Shown piece by piece: positions 47,796 through 56,532 of a stretch of 64,000 nt of DNA. The translations under genes were made by a program, and so were the position numbers. The DNA comes from Providencia stuartii. Lineage in GTDB: Bacteria > Pseudomonadota > Gammaproteobacteria > Enterobacterales > Enterobacteriaceae. Each line of letters begins with the position of its first letter. Position 1 is the first letter of the stretch. The DNA is taken from the NCBI GenBank assembly GCA_900455155.1, contig UGUC01000002.1, positions 682,001 to 746,000 of the forward strand, given 5' to 3'. Under the pieces are notes generated by a model. The model was not told the DNA's origin. It did no database searches and saw nothing but the letters and a program-made list of their open reading frames with translations.

Positions 47796-48184
47796 CCACA
47801 TTTGCCCCCGATCTGTTGCCAAGCTGACGCGATATCGGAGAGTAATTGGTAAACTTCTTGGATATAAGCCACATTATTTTCAAGATTAGCATTTAATAGG
47901 CGCATGATCATATAGTCATAAAGACTTGCAAGATTATCGGCGATTTCACCTCCGGCCTCATGGTTGAGCGCCTGTTTCAAACCTGTGTCAATAATATCGA
48001 TTGCTTTAGAAAGTTCTTTGCCTTTTGCAGCGATATTATTTTGTTGCATAAAAATTTCAGCACGTTTGAGGGCGCTTAACGCCCCTCGATAGAGAATGCT
48101 AATTAGTTGGTATGGGGTCGCATTGGCAATTTCACTTTCCAAATCGACTTGTTGGTAGGCTTGTTTTGCTTTTTGCTGATACAT
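47792..48184 (-). CDS. fliS: Flagellin export chaperone FliS
   Basis: Binds flagellin before export. 130 aa. YQQKAKQAYQQVDLESEIAN, ATPYQLISILYRGALSALKR and LYDYMIMRLLNANLENNVAY are standard FliS motifs. Follows fliD by 5 bases. Confidence 0.96.
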   Translation of the reverse strand: MYQQKAKQAYQQVDLESEIANATPYQLISILYRGALSALKRAEIFMQQNNIAAKGKELSKAIDIIDTGLKQALNHEAGGEIADNLASLYDYMIMRLLNANLENNVAYIQEVYQLLSDIASAWQQIGGKCG

Positions 48185-48189
48185 AATTA

Positions 48190-49620
48190 TTAACCTAACA
48201 GTCTGCCTAATGAGTTACTGGTGCTATTGAGTGAATTCATCATTTTTATCTAAATTTTGGAATTGGCGGCGGTATAAATCCATGGTGTTTTCAATCTGCT
48301 TATTAGTTTGTTCAATACGCTTATCAAGGTTTTTCTTTTTCTTTTGTACGCCATCAGTCGCGTTATGCAGTGTGCCATCTTTTGTATCTAGGGTTTTTTT
48401 CAAATACTCAAAATTTTTCTGTACCGAAACCTGTCTCTTTACCATCGCCCATAAAAAAGGCTTTGACACTAGCAGAGTTTTCTTTGAGTGCTTCTTCAAA
48501 TTTCTTATTATCAATTTCTAGCGTGCCATCAAGTTTTTGTTTGATCCCCATTTTATTAAGAGTATCAATCTCACCACTTTTTTGTGCCGCACGGACGTGG
48601 GTACGCAACTGACTCTGAATGCCTCTTAATGTGGAATCGCCAATCAGTGGACCATTGGTTTTATCTGGGGCGGTACCTTTGTCTGTTGGGGTGTATTTAG
48701 TTAACTCAGTTGCAAGCGTTTGGAATTCATTATAGGCATCTACCCAGGCTTTAATTTTTGCTTTAGCAGGTTCAATATCCTCAGAAACGATCAGATGATC
48801 GGGCTTTTTATCTTCACTCTCTTTTTTTAGTGTCAGAGTTAAACCAGGAAAGAGATCTTTTGCTTCATTGCTTTGTGATTCAAGTTCAAAACCATCAATA
48901 TTTAACAAGGCATTTTGCGGGGGAACTTTTTGCTCCCATGCCAATGTTTTCTTTATCTTTTAAAACGACATTGCCATCACTGTCTAGTTCTGACTTAACA
49001 TTCAGTATTTTTGCGAGCTCGTCATCACCTTCAACATTAATACTAATACGGTGGTCTGTACCTTCTTTTTTGGAGGTAACAACAAGGTGATAATTATTCG
49101 TTTTATCTTTAATCACTGCTGCGGTAACCGTTTTATCGGTCTTATTAATCGCATCTGCTATTTCAATTAATGAGGTATGTTCATTGTCTAATTTAATGAC
49201 AATCGGTTTCTTTTCTGCAGGTTGAGTAATGGTAATGGTGCGTTCCGCACTGCCATTCCCTAATAATTTTTTATTATCATCATGGCCTTTAGTGGCGATA
49301 GTTTGCGCTTTGGCTAACTGGGTGACTAATACATCATGTACACCCGCTACCGCTTTGCCGTCTGTTTTTACATCAAAACTCTTATATTCGCCATTGACTT
49401 TGGTGGTACTGATATCACCATATTTTTTAAGATCTTCAGCCGCTTTTTTTAATTTTTCGAGTGACGATTGCATTTTACCAAAGGCACTGATTTGCGCATC
49501 ATAGCTGGCTTTTTGAGTGGTTAATGGTTCCAAGCGGCGTCTTTCAACTGCTTCTATTTGATCCATCTGATTATTTAAATCTAAGTTAGCTCCAATACCG
49601 AGTGTCGCTATACCAGCCAT
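48190..49620 (-). CDS. fliD: Filament cap protein FliD (three apparent frameshifts)
   Basis: Caps the filament and folds incoming flagellin. N-terminus AGIATLGIGANLDLNNQMDQ, C-terminal coiled-coil NLDKRIEQTNKQIENTMDLY and RRQFQNLDK. Frame breaks, each one extra base in a five-base run: 48927-48931 (should read GMGAKVPPQNALLNIDGFEL), 48414-48418 (should read GFGTENFEYLKKTLD) and 48246-48250 (should read NLDKMMNSLNSTSNSLGRLL). Corrected length 475 aa, normal for the family. Confidence 0.93.
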
Positions 49621-49655
49621 TATTCTCTCCTAAAAAATTATTCTCATTTACAGGG

Positions 49656-49682
49656 TTATCGGCGAGAAGAACGGAAATCTTA
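49656..49682 (-). promoter_or_regulatory. Sigma-28 promoter of fliDST
   Basis: On the minus strand TAAG, 15 bases, GCCGATAA: perfect -10, 3 of 4 in the -35. It lies about 36 bases upstream of fliD. Confidence 0.8.
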
Positions 49683-49865
49683 GACTAAATCGATAAATAA
49701 TGATGGCAGGAGTTGACCCTACAAAACAGGGTATTTGTCTCTATTGATAATCAATAAGTTAAAATTTGCGGTTTATAAATGTATTTTGACAAAATAATTT
49801 ATCGCTCGAGGTGCTGTGGTTGCTGGTTTTTTGGCTTTCAGATAAAAATTTTTTGTTGAAAGCCC

Positions 49866-49892
49866 TAAAGCCCTTTTTTATGCCGCCGATAA
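49866..49892 (+). promoter_or_regulatory. Sigma-28 promoter of fliC
   Basis: TAAA (49866-49869), 15 bases, GCCGATAA (49885-49892): full match to the class 3 consensus, 78 bases upstream of the flagellin start. Confidence 0.92.
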
Positions 49893-49969
49893 TGGTATTG
49901 CTGGCAACAAACTGTAAAGCCTAACAGATTGGCTAACTCTATTATTACGGAATAACAAGGACATATATT

Positions 49970-51142
49970 ATGGCACAGGTTATCAATACCAACGTTTTAT
50001 CTCTGACCACTCAGAACAACTTAAACCGCTCACAAGGCGTTTTGGGGACAGCGATTGAGCGTTTATCTTCAGGTTCACGTATCAATAGCGCAAAAGATGA
50101 TGCTGCGGGTCAAGCGATTGCTAACCGCTTTACATCTAATATTAAAGGGCTGACTCAAGCGTCTCGTAATGCTAACGATGGTATTTCAATGGCGCAAACC
50201 ACAGAAGGTGCGTTGAATGAAATTAACTCTAACTTGCAACGTATTCGTGAACTGACCGTTCAAGCCAAAAACGGCTCTAACTCTGAGTCAGATATTAAAT
50301 CAATTCAAGAAGAAGTCGATCAGCGTCTAAAAGAAATAGATCGTATTTCTGAGCAAACTCAGTTCAATGGTGTTAAAGTTCTGAGCGGTGATAAACCAAC
50401 CATGACTATTCAAGTTGGTACTAATGATAAAGAGAAAATCAGCTTTGATCTGAAAAAAGTGGATAGTGAAACATTAAAAGTTAAAGGGTTTAAAGTTGGA
50501 GCTGAATCTGCTGATACTATTGTGACCAATATGGACGCACAAGCGATTTCTAAGGCCGATAACGGTATTGGTAAAGAGGCCACAGAATTAGGTAAGATTA
50601 CAGTTAATTATGCAGGTAAGGATCAAACAGTTGATGTTACTAGCGCTAAAGTAGATCAAAATGGTCAGTATTATGTAGAGGCTACAGTTAAGGATGCTGA
50701 GGATAAGGATGTACCGGTTGTATTTAAAGCAGATATGACGGTGAAGGCTGGCTCATCTGATACTGAAGCAAAAACTATTTCATTCAAAGGTAGTGAAGTT
50801 GTTGATGCGAAAGAGGTTGCTAAATTTGTAGCTTCGACATCAGAAGCTGGTAAAGCGGCTGAAAAAGCAGCTCAACAATTGAAAGATCTGGATGATGCAA
50901 TCAATTCAGTTGATGCAATGCGTTCTTCATTAGGTGCGATCCAAAACCGTTTCCAATCTACCATCAATAACCTAAACAACTCAGTCAACAACTTGAGTGC
51001 GGCACGTAGCCGTATCGAAGATGCTGACTTTGCAACTGAAGTGTCTAACATGAGCCGTGGTCAAATCCTGCAACAAGCGGGTACCGCAGTACTGGCACAA
51101 GCAAACCAAGTTCCACAAGGTGTTTTGAGCCTGTTACGTTAA
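49970..51142 (+). CDS. fliC: Flagellin
   Basis: Filament subunit, exported with FliS. 390 aa. N-terminal D0/D1 domain [20 protein letters not shown] and [21 protein letters not shown]-terminal D1/D0 with [20 protein letters not shown] and [20 protein letters not shown]. The central D2/D3 part (about residues 170-300) is short and rich in Lys, Asp and Glu, the variable surface-exposed portion. AACAAGGA precedes the ATG. Confidence 0.97.
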   Translation: MAQVINTNVLSLTTQNNLNRSQGVLGTAIERLSSGSRINSAKDDAAGQAIANRFTSNIKGLTQASRNANDGISMAQTTEGALNEINSNLQRIRELTVQAKNGSNSESDIKSIQEEVDQRLKEIDRISEQTQFNGVKVLSGDKPTMTIQVGTNDKEKISFDLKKVDSETLKVKGFKVGAESADTIVTNMDAQAISKADNGIGKEATELGKITVNYAGKDQTVDVTSAKVDQNGQYYVEATVKDAEDKDVPVVFKADMTVKAGSSDTEAKTISFKGSEVVDAKEVAKFVASTSEAGKAAEKAAQQLKDLDDAINSVDAMRSSLGAIQNRFQSTINNLNNSVNNLSAARSRIEDADFATEVSNMSRGQILQQAGTAVLAQANQVPQGVLSLLR

Positions 51143-51164
51143 TTCGTTTCACTCTCTCGTTTAT

Positions 51165-51190
51165 AAGGCCAGAATATTCTGGCCTTTTTT
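51165..51190 (+). terminator. fliC intrinsic terminator
   Basis: AAGGCCAGAA-TA-TTCTGGCCTT stem followed directly by T6. Strong Rho-independent terminator 23 bases after the stop. Confidence 0.92.
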
Positions 51191-51357
51191 GTATTATGAT
51201 GGCGGCATGAATTTCATTTCGGCGCGATACCATTTCGCCAGTAAACATTTGTGTTAGGGAAAATAGCGCTAATTTACCTCATTACTCAACGGATTGAATT
51301 ATTAAGTCACTAGCATAATGAATACCTTTATATAAGTTTTAAAGGGTGATTCCGGTT

Positions 51358-52086
51358 GTGAGTGATTTGTATACTGCCGAAGGTGTAATTAATAAAAATA
51401 GCCTATGGGAGCGTTATTATCCCTTAATACGACATGAGGCCCTAAAATTACAAGTGAGATTGCCTGCGAGCGTCGATATTGATGATCTTATTCAAGCTGG
51501 CGGTATCGGGTTATTGCATGCGTTAGAGCGCTTCGATGCTTCTCAAGGAGCATCATTTGCCACTTATGCAGTGCAGCGTATTCGCGGCTCCATGCTAGAT
51601 GAATTGCGCAGTCGAGATTGGGCACCACGTAGTGTGCGCCGACAAGCTCGTGAAATGGCTAAAGTCATTGGAGAATTAGAGCAATCATTGAGTCGCAGTG
51701 CGACGGAAAGTGAAATTGCCCAAGCACTCAATATTGACGTTACAGAATACCGTCAAGCCTTACTTGATACCAACAACAGTCAACTTTATTCCTATGATGA
51801 ATGGCATGAAATTCATGGCGAAAGCTGTGAGCCTGCTATTGATGAAAGTGATGGAGGCAATCCATTAAGTTTACTGATGGAGTCTAATCTACGCGCACAA
51901 ATCATTGAGGCAATTGAGCAGTTACCAGAGCGGGAGAAACTGGTACTTACCCTCTATTATCAAGAAGAATTGAACTTAAAAGAAATTGGTGCGGTTTTGG
52001 AGGTCGGAGAGTCGCGAGTCAGTCAGCTCCATAGCCAAGCCATAAAACGTTTACGCGGTCGTTTAAAATCATTAACGGAGTCGTAG
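51358..52086 (+). CDS. fliA: Flagellar sigma-28 factor FliA
   Basis: RNA polymerase sigma factor for class 3 flagellar genes, inhibited by FlgM. 242 aa. Region 2 with DDLIQAGGIGLLHALERFDA and TYAVQRIRGSMLDELRSRDW; region 3 with APRSVRRQAREMAK; region 4 with LPEREKLVLTLYYQEELNLK and EVGESRVSQLHSQAIKRLRG. GTG 51358 (SDLYTAEG) is preferred over the GTG at 51346. No fliZ follows, unlike many enterics. Confidence 0.97.
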   Translation: MSDLYTAEGVINKNSLWERYYPLIRHEALKLQVRLPASVDIDDLIQAGGIGLLHALERFDASQGASFATYAVQRIRGSMLDELRSRDWAPRSVRRQAREMAKVIGELEQSLSRSATESEIAQALNIDVTEYRQALLDTNNSQLYSYDEWHEIHGESCEPAIDESDGGNPLSLLMESNLRAQIIEAIEQLPEREKLVLTLYYQEELNLKEIGAVLEVGESRVSQLHSQAIKRLRGRLKSLTES

Positions 52087-52191
52087 GCTATTTACGATTA
52101 AAAGAGCAGACAGGGAAGTGGCTAGCTAAAGGATGAGAGTATCAATAATGTGACTGTAATTTATTGCGTATTATCGCTACGCTTCTATAAG

Positions 52192-52228
52192 TTGGCGCTC
52201 TTGACTTAAGATAGTGTAAAGAGCGCCA
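52192..52228 (-). terminator. Terminator-like hairpin after eda
   Basis: TGGCGCTCTT / AAGAGCGCCA, 10-bp stem with a 16-nt loop, 11 bases downstream of the eda stop on the minus strand. Confidence 0.6.
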
Positions 52229-52238
52229 GAGGCGTTGG

Positions 52239-52856
52239 TTAAAGGCTCGCAGCGTCAGCAATTAATTGGCCTAAAGCTTGCCAATTTTCATTATCGATCA
52301 GCTCATTAGGTACCATCCACGAGCCACCACAAACTAATACAGATGGTAGTGCTTTATATTCTTTGATATTTTTGGGGTTGATCCCACCCGTTGGCATAAA
52401 GTTAACAGGATAAACCGCGCTCATTGCTTTTAGCATCGCTACGCCACCAGAAGCTTCTGCTGGGAAAAACTTCACTGTGGTTAAATTAAATTCTAATGCC
52501 TGCTCAACTAAGCTTGGGTTATTGAGCCCAGGGATAATAATGACATTTTTTTGTTGGCAATAAGCGACGATTTTAGGGTTAAAACCTGGACTTACGATAA
52601 AATCCACGCCAGCGTCAATGGCTTGATCAACCTGTTGCGTGGTCAATACCGTGCCCGCCCCAATAAGGATTTCGGGGTGTGCTGCTCGCATATTTTTAAT
52701 CGCTTGTACTGCGGCGGGAGTGCGAAAGGTGACCTCAGCACAAGGTAGACCATTTTCCATTAGCGCTTGTGCGAGAGGCGCGCCATGTTCCGCCTTGTTG
52801 ATTGTGATCACTGGCACCACACTGATTTTTTTTAGTTTTTCGATTAATTGATTCAT
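52239..52856 (-). CDS. eda: KDPG / KHG aldolase Eda
   Basis: Cleaves 2-keto-3-deoxy-6-phosphogluconate to pyruvate and glyceraldehyde 3-phosphate. 205 aa. Class I aldolase motifs: Glu in CAEVTFRTPAA, GAGTVLTTQQVDQAIDAG and the Schiff-base Lys in TTVKFFPAEASGG. It starts 2 bases after kdgK, so the two form one operon for ketodeoxygluconate breakdown. Confidence 0.96.
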   Translation of the reverse strand: MNQLIEKLKKISVVPVITINKAEHGAPLAQALMENGLPCAEVTFRTPAAVQAIKNMRAAHPEILIGAGTVLTTQQVDQAIDAGVDFIVSPGFNPKIVAYCQQKNVIIIPGLNNPSLVEQALEFNLTTVKFFPAEASGGVAMLKAMSAVYPVNFMPTGGINPKNIKEYKALPSVLVCGGSWMVPNELIDNENWQALGQLIADAASL

Positions 52857-52858
52857 GT

Positions 52859-53813
52859 TTAGATCCCTTTGATATTGTTTAGCTCTATGATAGGCATCGC
52901 TTCACGCGGAATAATGGCGCCTCGGTGTTGGATCACGGTTCCTGCAAGTAAATGGCCTGTGCGAGCCGCTTCTTCAGGAGAGCCACCTAGAATTCGACAG
53001 GCAAGATAGCCTGCACTGAAAGAATCGCCAGCGGCGGTGGTATCAATGACGTGAGTCACTTTATTCGCAGCCACTTCGAATTGTTGATCGTGAATGATGA
53101 TATAGCAGGGTTTTGCTCCGCGTTTAATAACGATCTCTTCAACACCCTGCTGCTGTGCACGTGCAATGGATTGGCTTTCTTGCTGATCACCATACAGCAG
53201 TTGCTCATCATCAAAAGTTAAAAATGCAATATCAGTCAGTGATAACATTTGTTGGTAGGCTTGCTGTGCCGCCTCGACAGAAGGCCATAATGCAGGGCGA
53301 TAATTATTGTCAAAAATGACCTTAGCACCTGATTGGCGAGCCGTTACTAACAGTGTAAACAGTAATTGGCGAGCGGGTTCAGGTAAAATGGCTAAGCTAA
53401 TCCCACTTAGATAGATATATTGCTGTTGATTGAGTAATTGTTGAGTTCGCTCGGCGGTTTGCTCATTCAACCAAAATTTGGCCGCTGAATTATCACGCCA
53501 ATAAAAAAAAACGGCGCTCGCCATCCTCTGATGTTTCAATTAAATACATACCGGGAAGGTGTTTTTCGGCGATCACGACATGGTCGGTATTGATCCCTTC
53601 GGCTTGCCAACTTTCTCGCATTTGTTGGCTAAAGGGGTCTTGACCAAGCCCCGTTAAATAGTGAGTGACAACACCTTGTTTGTGGGTTAAACGTGCAAGG
53701 TAGAGTGCACTATTTAGGGTGTCTCCGCCAAAAGTCTGCTTAAATAATTCCCCTGATTTTTGTAACTCAACCATACATTCGCCAATCACGGCAACTTGCA
53801 AAGCTGTAGCCAT
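52859..53813 (-). CDS. kdgK: 2-keto-3-deoxygluconate kinase KdgK (frameshift in A9 run)
   Basis: PfkB-family kinase making KDPG for Eda. N-terminal VAVIGECMVELQ and FGGDTLNSALYLAR; C-terminal PfkB signature VIDTTAAGDSFSAGYLACRI with the catalytic Asp. One extra base in the A9 run at 53503-53511 breaks the frame; corrected, RRFFYWRDNSAAKFW is continuous and the protein is 317 aa. ATG 53813 follows AGGTGG. Confidence 0.93.
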
Positions 53814-53910
53814 TTTTACCACCTATCGTTTTTATTTTTTATAACCGAATTGAGTCAAACCTCATTAGCTAACAGCATTAAAACCTATTTTTTAGACAAG
53901 TTCAAATAAA

Positions 53911-53929
53911 AATGAAACGCCGTTTTAAA
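53911..53929. promoter_or_regulatory. KdgR operator
   Basis: AATGAAACGCCGTTTTAAA fits 17 of 19 positions of the pectinolysis KdgR-box consensus (AATRAAAYRNYRTTTYATT, from memory). It lies in the gap between divergent kdgK and kdgR, able to control both. Confidence 0.75.
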
Positions 53930-54052
53930 AATATCAAATCACCGTTCTTGTTTTTCATGAAAGTGATCTTTATGCTGTTGAGTAAACATAAAGTCAGCAC
54001 ATCAAACCATCTGATATGGCTATCATATTGATTTGAATAAATAGGAAGGTGA

Positions 54053-54838
54053 ATGGTGGATAAGGTCACGCAAACGGATGCCGTTTCGTCAGTAGTAAAA
54101 GTATTCAGTATTCTCAATGCATTAGGAGAACAAAAAGAGATTGGTGTGTCTGAGCTTTCACAACGACTGCTGATGTCAAAAGCGACTACCTATCGTTTCT
54201 TGCAAACCATGAAACAATTAGGTTATGTGGCACAGGAAGGGGAAGCGGATAAATATTCATTGACGCTTAAACTATTCGAGTTGGGTGCTAAATCTCTAGA
54301 GTATGTTGATTTAATTGAAATTGCTGATAAGGAGATGCGCCATATTGGACAGTTAACCCATGAAGCGCTGCACCTTGGTGCTTTTGATGATAATGCGATT
54401 ATTTATATTCATAAAATTGATTCTAGCTACAACTTGCGCATGTACTCACGGGTTGGACGGCGTAATCCATTGTATTGTACTGCGATCGGTAAGGTGCTTT
54501 TAGCATGGCAGGATGAAGCAACAGTAACAGGTATTTTAGCGCAGATTGAATTCGTCAAAAAAACCGATACAACACTATTGAGTATTGAGGCGTTAATGGC
54601 TGAATTAGCGGTGGTGCGAGAGCAACATTATGCAGAGGATAGGGAAGAGCAAGAGTTAGGGTTACGTTGCATTGCCGTACCTATTTATGACCGCTTAGGG
54701 CATGTGATAGCAGGACTATCAATCTCCTTTCCTACAATTCGTTTTGATGAACAGCAGTTGGAATATTATATCCGTTTGCTAAAGGCTGCCGGACGTCAGA
54801 TTTCAGAAAAAATGGGATACCACGCTTATCCGTCATAG
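54053..54838 (+). CDS. kdgR: IclR-family transcriptional repressor KdgR
   Basis: Repressor of ketodeoxygluconate and pectin-degradation genes, released by KDG. 261 aa. N-terminal winged helix (LSQRLLMSKATTYRFLQTMK, QLGYVAQEGEADKYSLTLKL), C-terminal IclR effector domain (IIYIHKIDSSYNLRMYSRVG; CIAVPIYDRLGHVIAGLSIS). Sequence closely follows E. coli KdgR as remembered. AGGAAGGTGA precedes the ATG. Confidence 0.94.
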   Translation: MVDKVTQTDAVSSVVKVFSILNALGEQKEIGVSELSQRLLMSKATTYRFLQTMKQLGYVAQEGEADKYSLTLKLFELGAKSLEYVDLIEIADKEMRHIGQLTHEALHLGAFDDNAIIYIHKIDSSYNLRMYSRVGRRNPLYCTAIGKVLLAWQDEATVTGILAQIEFVKKTDTTLLSIEALMAELAVVREQHYAEDREEQELGLRCIAVPIYDRLGHVIAGLSISFPTIRFDEQQLEYYIRLLKAAGRQISEKMGYHAYPS

Positions 54839-55041
54839 TCAGGGTTTAAACCAGTTATTTTTCATTGAGCTTTATATGATTGACTATTTGATATTAAAGT
54901 TTAATTAAATCAATCGTTTGATGCTTGATTAAACTATCACTTATTTGCGGATAAAAAGACCAATCACGCGAGTTTTTACTGATAAAACTCGCCATCTCAT
55001 TTGTCATATTTATAATTTTGGCATTATTTTGTAATGAAAAT

Positions 55042-55401
55042 ATGATGATGCTTAAAAATTTATTGATATTTAGCCTATTTATTATGTCTCCCCAAGCCAT
55101 AGCAACGGATTATACCTTCACAGAAAAAGCGCCTGCTGACCGTGTGTATGATGAAGATTATCAAGGTATTGATGCTATCAAGCAGCAGCAACGCTTCATG
55201 TTTGATCCAAACAAGAAAGTCGCTGAAGAGGAGCGCAGCTATGAAGATTTACTTGCTCAAAAACAACAAAATGATGCGTGGGATAGTTGGGGTAATGATG
55301 TCTGTCATCGCTCTTTCACCACGATGGGATGCACTAGTGAGCCAGCATGGTTGCATGATCCGCAACAGCTTAAACACATGATTGAACAAGCAGGAAAATA
55401 A
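55042..55401 (+). CDS. Small predicted secreted protein of unknown function
   Basis: 119 aa. N-terminal signal peptide (LKNLLIFSLFIMSPQAIA) followed by a polar mature part with two Cys (NDVCHRSFTTMGCTSEP) that could form a disulphide. Three ATG codons in a row (55042, 55045, 55048); no strong ribosome site decides. Family not recognised. Confidence 0.7.
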   Translation: MMMLKNLLIFSLFIMSPQAIATDYTFTEKAPADRVYDEDYQGIDAIKQQQRFMFDPNKKVAEEERSYEDLLAQKQQNDAWDSWGNDVCHRSFTTMGCTSEPAWLHDPQQLKHMIEQAGK

Positions 55402-55427
55402 GGTGAGGCAATGTATCGCCTCACCTT
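55400..55427. terminator. Convergent terminator hairpin
   Basis: AAGGTGAGGC / GCCTCACCTT, perfect 10-bp stem with 8-nt loop, between two convergent genes. Confidence 0.75.
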
Positions 55428-55433
55428 GGGCCG

Positions 55434-56348
55434 TTATTTCAGTGCGTTAGTGAAGCGTTCCGTGTATTCAAAATCTTTGGTTTGCTCGGGGTTACCTGAA
55501 TAAGAGGCTGATGCGGACTCGCCGACGCCGACCCTATCGCGGGTTAAGCTCCACATTGAAATTAAGTTCACACCATTAGTTTTTGCAAAATTACTTAATG
55601 TATTGATATCGTTAAAATTAAACATAGACCTATCATCATTAAGGCCGATCATCGGTGTGACTTGTACTAAATCATACAGCTCAGCATCTGTCAGTGTAGG
55701 GTAGTAGGTTTTTAATTGATTTTTTAGACTGGTTGCCACATCTACGGCGGCCTGCCCCATATTTTTATCCGTTCCTTGACCATAATCCATCGCCATACCA
55801 TTCACTTTCATTTTTAAACCTGCGTTAACCGATTTTTGTACTAGCGCTAACCCTTTTTCGACAAGGCCATACGGCATAACAGGTAACGTTAGGCTCAAGG
55901 TGATATCAGGGTTATTTTTCACGATGGTTGATAGTGCGGTAAAGGTTTTATCGGCATCGTATAAATCATTTTCAAAATCAAAATCCAGTTGTGAGGCACC
56001 AAGTATATCAATGACTTCTTGGTAAGTTGCAATCAATTGGTCAACAGTCTGCCTTGCAGAGACATCATAGTTAGCTGCACCTCCGAATGACACAATCACT
56101 TTGATATTGGCTTCAATTAACGCATCACAAAATGGCTTAGCCCAAGCGATAGGCATACTCGAATATGCTCCCCATGCGGCATTATTATTAGGATCAGCGG
56201 TTAAAAAAGCCAAGTAAACACCATCAACGCTGTGACTAATTGCAGCTTGGCTATATTTAGGGTTTGGTTTGCCGTTAGGAGAAAGCGGGTCATTCCAAAT
56301 CGCATCAACGGTCACATCCAAATAAGGGGCAAATAGTGTCTTGTTCAT
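55434..56348 (-). CDS. Glycoside hydrolase family 18-like (chitinase-like) protein
   Basis: 304 aa. TIM-barrel GH18 features: VDGVYLAFLTADPNNNAAWG, KVIVSFGGAANYD (SxGG motif), the catalytic DxDxE in QLDFDFENDLYD, then MKVNGMAMDYGQGT and ISMWSLTRDR. No signal peptide is seen, so it is cytosolic or secreted by another route. AAGGAGA precedes three ATG codons (56354, 56351, 56348); 56348 has the best spacing. Substrate unknown. Confidence 0.85.
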   Translation of the reverse strand: MNKTLFAPYLDVTVDAIWNDPLSPNGKPNPKYSQAAISHSVDGVYLAFLTADPNNNAAWGAYSSMPIAWAKPFCDALIEANIKVIVSFGGAANYDVSARQTVDQLIATYQEVIDILGASQLDFDFENDLYDADKTFTALSTIVKNNPDITLSLTLPVMPYGLVEKGLALVQKSVNAGLKMKVNGMAMDYGQGTDKNMGQAAVDVATSLKNQLKTYYPTLTDAELYDLVQVTPMIGLNDDRSMFNFNDINTLSNFAKTNGVNLISMWSLTRDRVGVGESASASYSGNPEQTKDFEYTERFTNALK

Positions 56349-56496
56349 CATCATTTCTCCTTGAATAGGGGGAATTTTAGCCATCTGGCATCGCGCCATT
56401 AATGAACAAAATACGCCATATTTATTGGTCAAATGATGAACAGATTAATCACTTGTCATGAAATTTATTTCAAAAACACGTGTATTGTTGCAGCTT

Positions 56497-56524
56497 AAAA
56501 AGGGGCCTAATGGCCCCTTTGCAG
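56497..56524. terminator. Terminator after betT
   Basis: AAAGGGGCC-ATTA-GGCCCC followed by T5 on the minus strand; A-rich on the other side, so possibly bidirectional. Confidence 0.85.
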
Positions 56525-56532
56525 TAAAACGA

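Noticed and set aside
48224..48514. Separate gene downstream of fliD
   Set aside because: C-terminal coiled coil of FliD displaced by A5-run insertions.
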